DNA of 33,292 bases, from positions 1-33,292 of IMG/VR virus record IMGVR_UViG_3300028920_000188. The stretch is one strand, 5' to 3'. Source of the stretch: a virus. Below are positions 20,617 to 29,082 of this stretch, in pieces (the first letter of the stretch is position 1; the number at the start of each line of letters is the position of its first letter). Below the pieces are notes generated by a model. The model did not search any database and had not been told where the DNA came from. It saw only the letters and a list, made by a program, of their open reading frames with translations. The position numbers and the translations under genes are program-made.

Positions 20617-20963
20617 GTCGGAGACCTTGCGTAAAGAGCACGATGGAGGGGACGGTCGAGCTGGTGCTCCAGGAGGCCCGGGACCAGGTCCTGCAGGGCA
20701 AGGGCGAGCAGCGGCACGGCCGCGGCCGGCGTTTCGAGGAGCAGGCCACGCCGAAGATCCTGGACCTGTTCGGGCCGGGTTACGCTGCCGGCCAGGCCGC
20801 CAAGAAGGTCGAGGAGGCGCTCGGCCTGCTCGAGGTGCAGCCGGCGATCGCAAAGCGCAATGAGCTGGATGAGATCTTCGCGCGCGCCGACCGCGACCTG
20901 CTGGGCGCGATCGGCTACCTGGCGATCCTGGCCGCCTGGCTCCGGGAGAGGCGGGTGCGCTGA
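20613..20963 (+). CDS. Small helical protein between terminase genes
   Basis: 116 residues, GTG start overlapping the previous stop by 4 nt; ATG 20643 is an alternative. The sequence is helical, with a segment QARDQVLQGKGEQRHGRG-like followed by FEEQATPKILDLFGPGYAAG and a final hydrophobic helix LLGAIGYLAILAAWLRE. This layout recalls short phage proteins of the MazG/dUTPase-like helical class, but no metal-binding Glu cluster is clear. Its stop overlaps the large terminase start (ATGA-type junction at 20963). Function unknown. Confidence 0.5.
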   Translation: MSRRPCVKSTMEGTVELVLQEARDQVLQGKGEQRHGRGRRFEEQATPKILDLFGPGYAAGQAAKKVEEALGLLEVQPAIAKRNELDEIFARADRDLLGAIGYLAILAAWLRERRVR

Positions 20964-22453
20964 TGGTTCGCCCGGCTCCCCGCCTGGATGTTATCAAGTT
21001 CTGCGAGGATCCTCGCCTGCTCAACTTCCGGCCCTGGCCGGTCCAGGAGGTGATCCTGCGGGCGCAGTTCGGCCTGGAGATGCCCGAGCGCCTGCTGCCC
21101 TTGTGGAAAGAGATTGTTTTGCCCAGGGGGATCCCCTACCGGCCGCGCTGGTATACTCAGCTGGTCCTGGCGATCGGCCGGCGGGGCGGCAAGACGCGAA
21201 TCACGCGCGCGGCCAAGGCCTACGAGGCGATCGAGCACAACCCGGCGCAGTACGTGCCCGCAAGCGAGCATTGTATCCTGCCGATCGTGGCGACCAGTCA
21301 AGGCATCGCGCGCGACGTGTTTGTGGCGACCGCGCTGCGCGAGCTCAAGCAATCAAAGGCGCTCCGCGCCCAGATTGTATGGGACGATTACAAGGTCCGG
21401 CACGGTCGAGAGGTCACCAATCGGGATCAGATCGTATTTAAGAACCGCACAATTCTGCGGGCTTTTCCCTGCACCTCGACGGCCGTGCTGGGATACGAGG
21501 GCGCGAGCCCGACATATGACGAGATCGCGAAGTACTCGCTGGAGACCTCGTCCCCCCGCGGCGATCTGGAGGTGATGCGGAACCTGCAACCAGTGACGCT
21601 CAACCTGACCAACCGGGGAGTGAGCCAGGTGTCTATGATCTCGAGCGTTCGGGCCAAGGAAGGGCAGTTTTTCGAGGCGGTAAGCAAGGCCGAGCAGCGC
21701 ATCGACTGGCAGCTCACTATCCTCTGTCCCAGCTGGGTCGCCAACCCCAATTGGAATTGGGATGTAATGCGCCAGGAGCAGGAGCGCGACCCGCTGGGCT
21801 TCTCGATGGAGTACGGCAGCGAGTTCGCCGAGCAGGTCGAGGGCCTATTTACCGTCGAGCAGATCAACCGCGCGCTAGTCGACCGCGGGCCGCTGCTGCC
21901 GATCCCCGGAGTGGTCTATTGGGGCCGGGTGGATCCGGCATTCGTGGGGGACAACTTCGGCCTCGGGGTCGGTCACGCCGAGGGCGAGACGACCCGCATC
22001 GACGCCCTCGAGGCGATCGAGCCGCCGAAAAAGGGAGCGATCAGCGTCGAGAAGGTGCTGGACCGCTGGGAGGCCCTGCACAAGCAATACAGGGTGCGCA
22101 AGTGGCGAATCGACCAGTATGCCGGCGAGGTCCTGGCGCAGGCGGCGAGGGCCAGGGGGATCCCGGTCGACGTCGAGCCCTGGAGCCAGGGCTACAAAAA
22201 GACGATTTACTCAACCTTGACGAGTCAAATGCGCAGCGGGCACTTTGAGGCGGCCGAGCACCCGATCCTGCGCCGCGAGCTGCTCCGCCTGCAGCAGCGG
22301 ACGACCAAGAGCGGCCAGGTTTCGATCGGCCACCCGCCAGGGCGGGGCGAGACCGACGACCTGGCCGACGTATCCGCTGGATTATCACACGATTGCGCAA
22401 CCGGCCGGCGCACCGGCAAGCGCCGGAAATGGAATTCCCGCGCGATTCGGTGA
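20963..22453 (+). CDS. terL: Terminase large subunit
   Basis: 496 residues, ATG start overlapping the previous stop. The N-terminal ATPase has Walker A GRRGGKTR (72-79) and an acidic pair Asp186-Glu187 (SPTYDEIAK) as Walker B. The C-terminal RNase H-like nuclease shows Asp324 (GRVDPAF), Asp384 (WRIDQYAG) and Asp466/Asp469 (DDLADVSAG). It would drive DNA into the empty head and cut it. The last ~25 residues are Arg/Lys-rich and may be a tail extension. Confidence 0.85.
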   Translation: MVRPAPRLDVIKFCEDPRLLNFRPWPVQEVILRAQFGLEMPERLLPLWKEIVLPRGIPYRPRWYTQLVLAIGRRGGKTRITRAAKAYEAIEHNPAQYVPASEHCILPIVATSQGIARDVFVATALRELKQSKALRAQIVWDDYKVRHGREVTNRDQIVFKNRTILRAFPCTSTAVLGYEGASPTYDEIAKYSLETSSPRGDLEVMRNLQPVTLNLTNRGVSQVSMISSVRAKEGQFFEAVSKAEQRIDWQLTILCPSWVANPNWNWDVMRQEQERDPLGFSMEYGSEFAEQVEGLFTVEQINRALVDRGPLLPIPGVVYWGRVDPAFVGDNFGLGVGHAEGETTRIDALEAIEPPKKGAISVEKVLDRWEALHKQYRVRKWRIDQYAGEVLAQAARARGIPVDVEPWSQGYKKTIYSTLTSQMRSGHFEAAEHPILRRELLRLQQRTTKSGQVSIGHPPGRGETDDLADVSAGLSHDCATGRRTGKRRKWNSRAIR

Positions 22454-22533
22454 TTTTACGTGCAACTTACGCTGTTTCAGTCCGAAAAACACTCAGCCAG
22501 CCCGGGGAACCGCTGCCGCGTGCATCCGCGAGG

Positions 22534-24057
22534 ATGCCAGTGTCAGTCAGTACTGAGGATCTCACCAAGTTCATCAAGACCAACGTCCTCGGCGAGTCCG
22601 CGCGGCGCTCCAGCGCCAAGAAGTGGCTCGAGTACTACGAGGGCGACCAGGTCAAGCACATACCCAAGAACCCGCACGAGGACACCGGTCACTTTAACGC
22701 GCGTCCCAAGTTTACTTTCAACGTCACGCGCCGCATCATCGACCTCAAGGAAACGCTCTACGCCGAGGATCCGGTCCGCGAGACCGCCGACCAGGACGTC
22801 CGGCAATTCTGGGAGCAGGTCGGGATCAGCGAGCGCCTCCGCGAGATCCGGCCGGCGCGTCGCCTATGCGGTACCGTGTTCGCGTTCCCGGACTATGTCA
22901 CGCCCAAGCGCGCCTGGTGGAAGCGGCTGTCGTCCTGGCTGTTTGCGCTGCCCAAGGAAGGGCATTTTGTGCTGCGCACCTATACGCCCAATCAGGTCGA
23001 GGTGATGCTGGATCCGTATGACCCGGAGATCCCGCTGGCTGTCTGCCTGATCTCCGGCGGAGTCACGGGCGACGGCAAGAGTATCACTGTCACGCAGGCC
23101 TGGAGCGCCGAGAAGTACTGGCGCTACGAGGGGGACAAGGTCGTCGACGAAAAGGATCATCCCTTCCGGCGGATCCCGCTGGTATGCCTGCGGCACTCTC
23201 CGAGCTACCTGCGCAATTTCTGGGGCCGCGGCGAGGGCGATAACATCGTCGACGACAACCAGGAAATAAACGTCATGCTCAGCTCGATGCTCTGGCTGGT
23301 AAAGTGCCAGAGTCACGGGCAGCTGGTCGCCAAGAACGCGCCCGAAAACTGGCAGCCCGAGCTGGGGCCGGACACGATCGTCACGATCTACGAGGACCCG
23401 AGCCTCGAGGGCGACGTCGACCTCAAGATCCTTGAACCGGCCAGCGACGCCAAAGGCGTAATGGAGGTGATCAACAATCTGCTTGATGTGCTGTGCATGG
23501 CCAACGATGTCCCGGCCGGGACCTATCGCCTGGGCATCAACCGCGAGAGCGGCCTGGCCATCACCGCCAAGCAGACCGATATCCGTGACGAGCGCAAGCG
23601 CAACCGCCCGACCGCGCTGGCCGAGGAGCGCCAGCTCGCGGCAATGGCCCGCATCGTCAAGGCCGGCCGGCTCAATAAGCCGCTGCCGACCGACATGCCG
23701 GAGATCCGGATCAACTACCGCGAGCCCGCGCGCGTGCTGGCGGCGTCCGAGGAGGTCCAGGTCGAGACGCACGAGCTGGCGACCGGCCAGGCGACAGTGC
23801 CGCAGCTGCTGATGCGCAAGGACCCGGATCTCACCGAGGAGGAGGCCAAGGCGCGGCACGCCGCGAACCTGGCTTACAACCGAGAGCACGCCGCGGCCGG
23901 CGTCGAGTCCTCGCTGGCGGCTGCGCCGGCGACTCCGGCGGCCAGGCAGACGGCCGACGCGATTCTCGGCGCCCTTAATGAGGGCGGGACACCCGGGGAG
24001 GGCGAGGTGCAGAACCCGCAGCCGATACTCGAGCCCGGTGAGGACGGTGTAGCTTGA
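22534..24057 (+). CDS. Portal protein
   Basis: 507 residues from ATG 22534; GTG 22450, overlapping the large terminase stop, is an in-frame alternative 28 codons upstream, and neither has a strong binding site. The order of features is typical of SPP1-type portals: an N-terminal helix, KFTFNVTRRIIDLKETLYAE, a central region with RRIPLVCLRHSPSY and DNQEINVMLSSML (stem/clip), and a long C-terminal acidic tail. It forms the dodecameric DNA channel of the head. Called from position after terL and from size, with motif likeness. Confidence 0.75.
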   Translation: MPVSVSTEDLTKFIKTNVLGESARRSSAKKWLEYYEGDQVKHIPKNPHEDTGHFNARPKFTFNVTRRIIDLKETLYAEDPVRETADQDVRQFWEQVGISERLREIRPARRLCGTVFAFPDYVTPKRAWWKRLSSWLFALPKEGHFVLRTYTPNQVEVMLDPYDPEIPLAVCLISGGVTGDGKSITVTQAWSAEKYWRYEGDKVVDEKDHPFRRIPLVCLRHSPSYLRNFWGRGEGDNIVDDNQEINVMLSSMLWLVKCQSHGQLVAKNAPENWQPELGPDTIVTIYEDPSLEGDVDLKILEPASDAKGVMEVINNLLDVLCMANDVPAGTYRLGINRESGLAITAKQTDIRDERKRNRPTALAEERQLAAMARIVKAGRLNKPLPTDMPEIRINYREPARVLAASEEVQVETHELATGQATVPQLLMRKDPDLTEEEAKARHAANLAYNREHAAAGVESSLAAAPATPAARQTADAILGALNEGGTPGEGEVQNPQPILEPGEDGVA

Positions 24058-25034
24058 GCAACGAGCAGCAGCTCGACGAGCTCGCCGAAATGATGGCCCG
24101 CGAGGCCGCTAGCCTGCAGGCCGGCGGCGTCCAGGCGCAGGCGATAGTGCGCAGCCATGCCGAGGTCATGCTCCAGCAGGCTCGGAGCGTGGCGCTGGGA
24201 TCCCCGACGCCGGCGGAGCTCACCGCGCTGCGCGCCGAGCTGCACCGCACCGCGAGACAGATGGCCTGGCAGTTGGCCGGCGCAGGCAATACGCAGAGCT
24301 GGGCCTTCGGCGAGATCGTGGCCGCGATCCGCGCGGCGGAGCGCACCTCCGCGCCGCTGCTGGCCCTGGCCGGCGTCCAGGCGGTGCCGGTCGACCGCGA
24401 CGCCCTGGCGGCCGCGGTCCAGGCGCTTGATACATACTTCACCAGGTTCGGCCGCGAGACGGCCGAGCTGGTCCAGCGGGAGACGACCCGGATGGTCACC
24501 GCCGGCCAGAGTGCCAAGCAGATGGCCGACGAGCTGGTCGAGTCGCGGCTCCTGGATCCGGTGAGCAACTTGTCGCCGGCAGCGCGGGCCGAGGTGATCG
24601 CCAGGACCGAGACGATGCGCGTCTATAGGCAGGCGGTACACCAGAAGGCGCAGCGCGCCGGCCTGGTGCATTACCGGATGGTCGGACCGGTGACTCCCAA
24701 GACCTCGAAGGTCTGCCGCAGTTTCGTCGGGCGCGTGCTCCCCGCCGAAGACTGGAAACTCGTTATGGGCGACCGCTGGGGGGCGGGAGAGCACGCTGGC
24801 CGCGGCTTCCATCCCAAATGTCGCCATTTGTGGCAACCGGTCAAGCCGGCCTGGCTCGACCAGCAGGAGGGCGACTACGGTCGCACCGGCGCCTTTAATA
24901 CGCAGGTTGCTCGCGAGCACGATGCCGACGAGTCTCTCCCGGTGTTTTCGCTTCGGGATATCCGGAAAATGCCGGACAGCGAGCGCCGGGAGCTATTCGG
25001 GCGATCCGAGAATGGGATCCGGTTGGTGGCATGA
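24054..25034 (+). CDS. Head morphogenesis protein (SPP1 gp7 / Mu F-like)
   Basis: 326 residues, TTG start overlapping the portal stop by 4 nt (TTGA). The first 180 residues are helical. Residues 183-225 carry the family core ARTETMRVYRQAVHQKA, then GPVTPKTSKVCRSFVG, followed by HPKCRHLW at 253-260, the Cys/His motif of the minor head protein family. These proteins enter the procapsid with the portal. The stop TGA is followed in the same frame by a 71-codon open stretch (see 25035). Confidence 0.75.
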   Translation: MSNEQQLDELAEMMAREAASLQAGGVQAQAIVRSHAEVMLQQARSVALGSPTPAELTALRAELHRTARQMAWQLAGAGNTQSWAFGEIVAAIRAAERTSAPLLALAGVQAVPVDRDALAAAVQALDTYFTRFGRETAELVQRETTRMVTAGQSAKQMADELVESRLLDPVSNLSPAARAEVIARTETMRVYRQAVHQKAQRAGLVHYRMVGPVTPKTSKVCRSFVGRVLPAEDWKLVMGDRWGAGEHAGRGFHPKCRHLWQPVKPAWLDQQEGDYGRTGAFNTQVAREHDADESLPVFSLRDIRKMPDSERRELFGRSENGIRLVA

Positions 25035-25250
25035 TGGGCGAGCAGCTCTACGATCGCGCCGGAGCTCGGATGCGACGACGTCCCCGACTGGTACCGGCGC
25101 AACGTGTTTCTCTACGAGCTCGCGACTCCCGTAGAGTCGCGATCGGAGGGCGAGAGGCCCTCCGGGGTTGGCCCCTCGCCGCGTGAGGGTCAGGATCCGG
25201 ACGGGGGTGGTCTCGCCTCCACTGGGGGAAAGGAGATAGGCAGTGCCTAA
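25035..25250 (+). pseudogene. Frame-disrupted or readthrough small reading frame
   Basis: The frame of the head morphogenesis gene stays open after its TGA for 71 codons up to TAA 25248. Its middle looks coding: ELGCDDVPDWYRRNVFLYEL then ATPVE. No ATG or well-placed GTG starts this frame. ATG 25031/25034 open a different frame (MGEQLYDRA...) that would join the coding-like part after a 1-nt shift near 25055 (GCCGGAG). So this may be a small gene broken by one base, or a readthrough tail. Hairpins at 25120-25163 overlap it. Confidence 0.35.
25120..25163 (+). terminator. Tandem hairpins before scaffold gene
   Basis: TCGCGACTC (25120-25128) pairs with GAGTCGCGA (25134-25142), loop CCGTA; then GGAGGGC (25145-25151) pairs with GCCCTCC (25157-25163), loop GAGAG. 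Two stacked hairpins ahead of the strongly expressed scaffold/coat genes may separate transcripts or process RNA. No T-run is seen. Confidence 0.5.
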
Positions 25251-25818
25251 GTTCGAGAAGCTGGAGGAGGCGCAAGCGGCGCACGATAGGCTCGAGGGCG
25301 ACGTGTCCGAATTGAAAAAAACGGTAGCGAAGCTCAACAGCGAGAACGCGCAGCGCCGCAAGCACGAGGACGACTTGACGGGAGAGTTGGACCAGCTCCG
25401 CAAGTCCGGCCAGAACGCCGCCGAAAAGGCCGCCGAGGAGAAGCTCGCCGCGCAGCACAAGGAGGAGCTCGCCAAGGTGAAGGCAGAAGGCGACGAGAAG
25501 GTCCGGCAGCTCACTCTCGAGAGAGCTGCCCTGGCTGCGGGTGTCAAGTCCGACGAGATCGAGGCAGCGGTCAAGCTGTTACCCGGCGACGTCAAGCCCG
25601 GCGAGGAGCGGGGTGCTTTCGCGGAAATCGTCAAGAAGCACCCGACATTTGCCGGCGATCCTCCGGCGGCAGGTCCGGACGACGACCCGGGAGGCAAGGG
25701 CGCGCCGGACGGGTTTGCCCTCAAAAGCGGCAAGCCGGTCGACCTGGACAAGTACCGGGAGAACCGCGGGCAGGTTTTCGAGGCTGCCCAGAGGAAGAAG
25801 GCGGATACAGGCAAGTAG
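25243..25818 (+). CDS. Head scaffolding protein
   Basis: 191 residues, GTG start with AAAGGAGA (25230-25237). Residues 1-95 form a long charged coiled coil (EEAQAAHDRLEGDVSELKKT and onward) with few aromatic residues; then a proline-rich acidic linker and a basic C-terminal segment that would bind the coat. This pattern and its position just before the coat gene are typical of phage scaffolds, which guide assembly and leave the head. Confidence 0.75.
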   Translation: MPKFEKLEEAQAAHDRLEGDVSELKKTVAKLNSENAQRRKHEDDLTGELDQLRKSGQNAAEKAAEEKLAAQHKEELAKVKAEGDEKVRQLTLERAALAAGVKSDEIEAAVKLLPGDVKPGEERGAFAEIVKKHPTFAGDPPAAGPDDDPGGKGAPDGFALKSGKPVDLDKYRENRGQVFEAAQRKKADTGK

Positions 25819-25878
25819 CGCGCCGGGACTGCAAAGCACGCGCGGGCGCACCAGGCAGGGTCACCAGAGGGAAGAATC

Positions 25879-26829
25879 ATGGCGACAGGCGTAATCAGAG
25901 CAACCGACGTAAGTGACGGCATCATCGAGATCCTCGCGATGGAAGCCCTGCTCAGTCTCACCGAGAACCTCAAGGCCCTCGAGCTCTGCAAGAAGGCCTC
26001 GGACCTGGATCCGGAAGCCACCCGCGAGAAGGGCGATACCATCAACGTCTTTGTCCCGGGTAGCTTCACCGCCCAGGACAAGACCGACGGCAATGACTAC
26101 ACCTTCCAGCGGCCGAGCTCGACGCAGGTGCAGATCTCGGTGAACAAGCACAAGGAAGTGTCATTCCGGCTCAGCAACAAGAGCAAGACCTTCTCCAAGC
26201 TGCAGCTCGTGAAGCAGTTTGGCGCGGAGGCCGGAATCGCCCTGGCCAAGAAGGCCGACACCGACATCCTCGCCGAGTATGCCAACGCGGGCAGCTCGGT
26301 CGGTGCGTTCGACAACGGTGCCCTCGCCAAGGCGGACTTCCAGTCGCTGATGACCGCGATGGACAACGCCGAGGTCTCGGAGGATAACCGCTTCGTCTGC
26401 CTGCACACCGCGGTATATCCGGACGTGCTGGCAATTTCCGAGTTCACCGAGGCCGCCAAGATCGGCAACGACACGCAGGCGCTCCGGAAGGGCGTGGTCG
26501 GTGAGGTGTTCGGGTTCAACGTCGTCAAGGATCCGCGGGTCTACTCGACCGAGGTCTCCTCGGCCAACCGGTACAGCAACCTGGCCTGGCAGTACGATTG
26601 CCTGGTCTACGCTCCGGTACTGCCGGAGCTGCCGGACGAGCCCAACGTGATGGCCGCGATCGCGTCCATCGCCGACGACGAGGGGAACCCGACCGGGTTC
26701 TCGGTGCTGGTAACCCGCAGCTATAACCACAACAAGGGCGCCAGCCAGATCACCTACGAGATCCTCTACGGGACCAAGGTCCTGCGGAGCGACGGGGTGA
26801 TCGAGGTCAAGCGCTCGGCCGCGGCGTAA
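25879..26829 (+). CDS. Major capsid (coat) protein, P22/N4-gp56-like
   Basis: 316 residues, ATG with AGAGGGAAG (25867-25875). N-terminal residues form a helix (DVSDGIIEILAMEALLSL), followed by a region with KKASDLDPEATREKGDTINV, the P-domain-like segment with NKHKEVSFRLSNKSK, and a C-terminal part rich in Val/Tyr strands (SYNHNKGASQITYEILYGTK). Its order and size match the P22/N4-gp56-like HK97-fold coat class. It follows the scaffold and precedes a strong RNA structure. Confidence 0.8.
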   Translation: MATGVIRATDVSDGIIEILAMEALLSLTENLKALELCKKASDLDPEATREKGDTINVFVPGSFTAQDKTDGNDYTFQRPSSTQVQISVNKHKEVSFRLSNKSKTFSKLQLVKQFGAEAGIALAKKADTDILAEYANAGSSVGAFDNGALAKADFQSLMTAMDNAEVSEDNRFVCLHTAVYPDVLAISEFTEAAKIGNDTQALRKGVVGEVFGFNVVKDPRVYSTEVSSANRYSNLAWQYDCLVYAPVLPELPDEPNVMAAIASIADDEGNPTGFSVLVTRSYNHNKGASQITYEILYGTKVLRSDGVIEVKRSAAA

Positions 26830-26886
26830 GCAGTCCCGGCCGACAGCGCCGGTGGCGTGACCCGCCGGAGGTTGTCGACCGTGCTC

Positions 26887-26939
26887 GGAGGGGGTCCAGG
26901 TTCTCCCCAGGGCCTGGCCCCCTCCCAAGCCCTGGGGAG
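26887..26939 (+). promoter_or_regulatory. Two overlapping hairpins hiding a ribosome binding site
   Basis: Stem 1: GGAGGGGGTCCAGG (26887-26900) with CCTGGCCCCCTCC (26913-26925), 13 bp with one bulged T. Stem 2: CTCCCCAGGGC (26903-26913) with GCCCTGGGGAG (26929-26939), 11 bp. Each 5' or 3' arm lies in the loop of the other, so they exclude each other or form an H-type pseudoknot. Stem 2 contains most of the GGGGAGG ribosome binding site (26934-26940) of the glycosyltransferase at 26947. Likely a terminator and translation switch after the coat gene. Confidence 0.65.
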
Positions 26940-26946
26940 GGACCAC

Positions 26947-29082
26947 ATGGCCAAGAGAGACCGCAGTCCAGTCTACATGATCAACTCGGCGGGCCGGGAA
27001 GTGTGCTTTCCGGCCTACATTGCCGAGGAGAAGCTCGCCGAGGGGTTCCGCCGTGTAGAGCAGGAACCCGCCGGCGAGTCTCCCCTCGGCGCTGCCGTGT
27101 CCGCGGCGGTCGCCGGGCTGCCGGAGCCCAGGGTCGTCCGCCGACCTCGCCGCGAGCGGCCGGTCCTGCTGGCCTTCCTGGAGCGCATCGACGCCCAGGG
27201 CGGCGGCGGCGAGATGTCCAAGGCCGCTATCCTGGCCGGCTGTGCCGTGGCCGGCTTTGACGTGCACCTGGCGGTCGTCGCGGATCCTGGCGACGTCTCG
27301 CTCGCGTGCCTCAAGAGCCTGCGGCACCTCCCGCAGCCCGACGGGCCGCTCGAGGACCTGCTGCGAGAGCTGGATCCGGACGTCGCGGTCAGTGGCGCCG
27401 AGGCGCTCGAGACCTTGACGCCGGTCGCCGGCAAGCTGGGGATCCCGGTGCTGGCCCTGGTGCAGTTCTGGCGCAACATCCTGCCGACCTGCTCGCCGGA
27501 GGAGTGCGAGCACCTCCCGCGGCTCGCCGACCGGTCGGAGATCTACGAGCACGGCCTCCGGGTCCTGGCCGGCGCCGCCGGCGTGATGGCCAACAGCAGC
27601 TTTTCGGCCGAAGTGGTGCAAAGCGCGCTGGGCCGGCCGCCCGATGTGATCTGCCGCCCGACGATCGACGCCGCGCTATTTACCGCCGCGGCGAAGCGGC
27701 GCGCCAAGTACCGCGGGAAAAAGGTTGTCCTGCTGCCCAGCGGACAGAAGGCCAAGGGCGCGGAGATCTTCCTGGCGCTGGCCAAACGCTTTCCGCGGGA
27801 GAAGTTCCTAATTCTGGCACCGCGCGACCTGCCGGCCGACCTGCCCGAGAACGTCTCGACGCTCGAGTGGCTCGACGATATGCCGGCGTGCCTGGCGCGC
27901 TGCAAGGCTGTCTTTGTCGGCACGCAGACCGCCGAGAGTTTCTGCCGCAGTGCGGCGGAGGCGCGGGCGGTTGGCGTGCCGCTGCTGGTCAGTGACGCCG
28001 GGCACTTGCCGATGTTTGTGGGCAACGGCGGCGGCCTGGTCGTCCCCAAGGGCGCGCCGCTCGACGAGTGGGCGGACGCTTTCGCGCAGGTCCTCAAGCT
28101 CAAGCCCGAGCCGGATCCCAGCTGGTGCGTCAACGAGACCGGCCGGGTGGCGCGCCTGGCGCTCGAGCTGGCGGCCTGCCGGCGCGTGCGCCTGGTCCTG
28201 GGCGGCGGGCCTGGCAGCCGCGAGGCCGCCCGCCAGCTGGCCGCCTGCACCGGCGCCCAGCTCGGCCGGGCCGGCGACAGCCTCGCCGGGTCCGACCTGG
28301 TCGTCATGGTCGGCAGCGTCGAGCAGGGCGTGCTCCGCAGCTGCCTCGAGAAGGGCGTGCGGGTCGCGACCTGGTGGTGCAGCCACCTGGCGCAGATGGA
28401 CACCAGTCCCGAGGAGCAGCAGCGATTCCTCGAGGCGCTGCACCTGCTCAAAAGCGGCCACCTCTGGCGCCTGCTGGTGACCAGCGAGCACATGCCCGAC
28501 CTCGAGGGCGTTGTGCACTTGCCCAACCCGTTCCGGCCGGCGGTGCGCCCGCTGGTGCCGGATCCTGCCAGGTTCAAGGTCCGGACCGTGGCGATTGTCG
28601 GCCCGGCCAGGCCCGGCAAAAATCTCTGGGCCGCGGCCGAGGCGGTGCGCCGGTTCGGAGCGCGCCTGGCGCTCTCGCCCTCGCTGGCGAAGCGCGGCCA
28701 GCTCGTCGAGTACTGCGAGGCGATCGGCCTGGAGACGATCCAGCTCGAGCCCACGCCGGCCAACCTGGCGCAGTGCCACGCCGGGATCTGTGCGTCACTC
28801 ACCGAGACATTCTGCTTCGGCGCCGCCGAGCTGCTGGCGGCAGGTCTGCCGGTCGCCGGTAGTACGCTGGTTCCCGCGTTGTGGGGCGACGGCGAGGTCT
28901 ATCCGATCCGGACCGCTGCGGATCCAACAGATCCCGGCGAGCTCGCCAAGTGTCTCGAGGCCTGCCTGGCGGAGTTCAGTGATCCGGGATACGCGCGGCA
29001 TTACGCGGCCGCGCTCAGCTGCGAGACGACCAGCACCGCGCGATCGGCGCTGTCGGCGATCGCGCAGGAGGCGGTGCGGTGA
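26947..29082 (+). CDS. Two-module GT-B glycosyltransferase
   Basis: 711 residues, ATG 26947 with GGGGAGG 6 nt upstream. Residues 1-40 form a short beta motif (VYMINSAGREVCFPAYIAEE). From about residue 60 a Rossmann-type GT-B fold begins (LLAFLERIDAQGGGGEMSKA), with its nucleotide-sugar half near 260-400: VLLPSGQKAKGAEIFLALAK, LEWLDDMPACLARCKAVFVG, then ESFCRSAAEARAVGVPLLVS. A second GT-B pair starts near 415 (RLVLGGGPGSREAARQLAA) and ends with ETFCFGAAELLAAGLPVAGS, a donor-binding E-x7-E-type segment. So two GT4-like modules may be fused. It may glycosylate the virion or the host surface. Confidence 0.7.
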   Translation: MAKRDRSPVYMINSAGREVCFPAYIAEEKLAEGFRRVEQEPAGESPLGAAVSAAVAGLPEPRVVRRPRRERPVLLAFLERIDAQGGGGEMSKAAILAGCAVAGFDVHLAVVADPGDVSLACLKSLRHLPQPDGPLEDLLRELDPDVAVSGAEALETLTPVAGKLGIPVLALVQFWRNILPTCSPEECEHLPRLADRSEIYEHGLRVLAGAAGVMANSSFSAEVVQSALGRPPDVICRPTIDAALFTAAAKRRAKYRGKKVVLLPSGQKAKGAEIFLALAKRFPREKFLILAPRDLPADLPENVSTLEWLDDMPACLARCKAVFVGTQTAESFCRSAAEARAVGVPLLVSDAGHLPMFVGNGGGLVVPKGAPLDEWADAFAQVLKLKPEPDPSWCVNETGRVARLALELAACRRVRLVLGGGPGSREAARQLAACTGAQLGRAGDSLAGSDLVVMVGSVEQGVLRSCLEKGVRVATWWCSHLAQMDTSPEEQQRFLEALHLLKSGHLWRLLVTSEHMPDLEGVVHLPNPFRPAVRPLVPDPARFKVRTVAIVGPARPGKNLWAAAEAVRRFGARLALSPSLAKRGQLVEYCEAIGLETIQLEPTPANLAQCHAGICASLTETFCFGAAELLAAGLPVAGSTLVPALWGDGEVYPIRTAADPTDPGELAKCLEACLAEFSDPGYARHYAAALSCETTSTARSALSAIAQEAVR
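27132..27146 (+). repeat. Dispersed 15-nt motif, copy 7 (exact)
   Basis: Exact GGTCGTCCGCCGACC inside the first glycosyltransferase gene, encoding V-V-R-R-P there. Confidence 0.6.

Noticed and set aside
26161-27621. A 486-codon minus-strand frame across the coat and glycosyltransferase genes
   Set aside because: It runs antisense through two well-supported genes and the hairpin region; no start signal.
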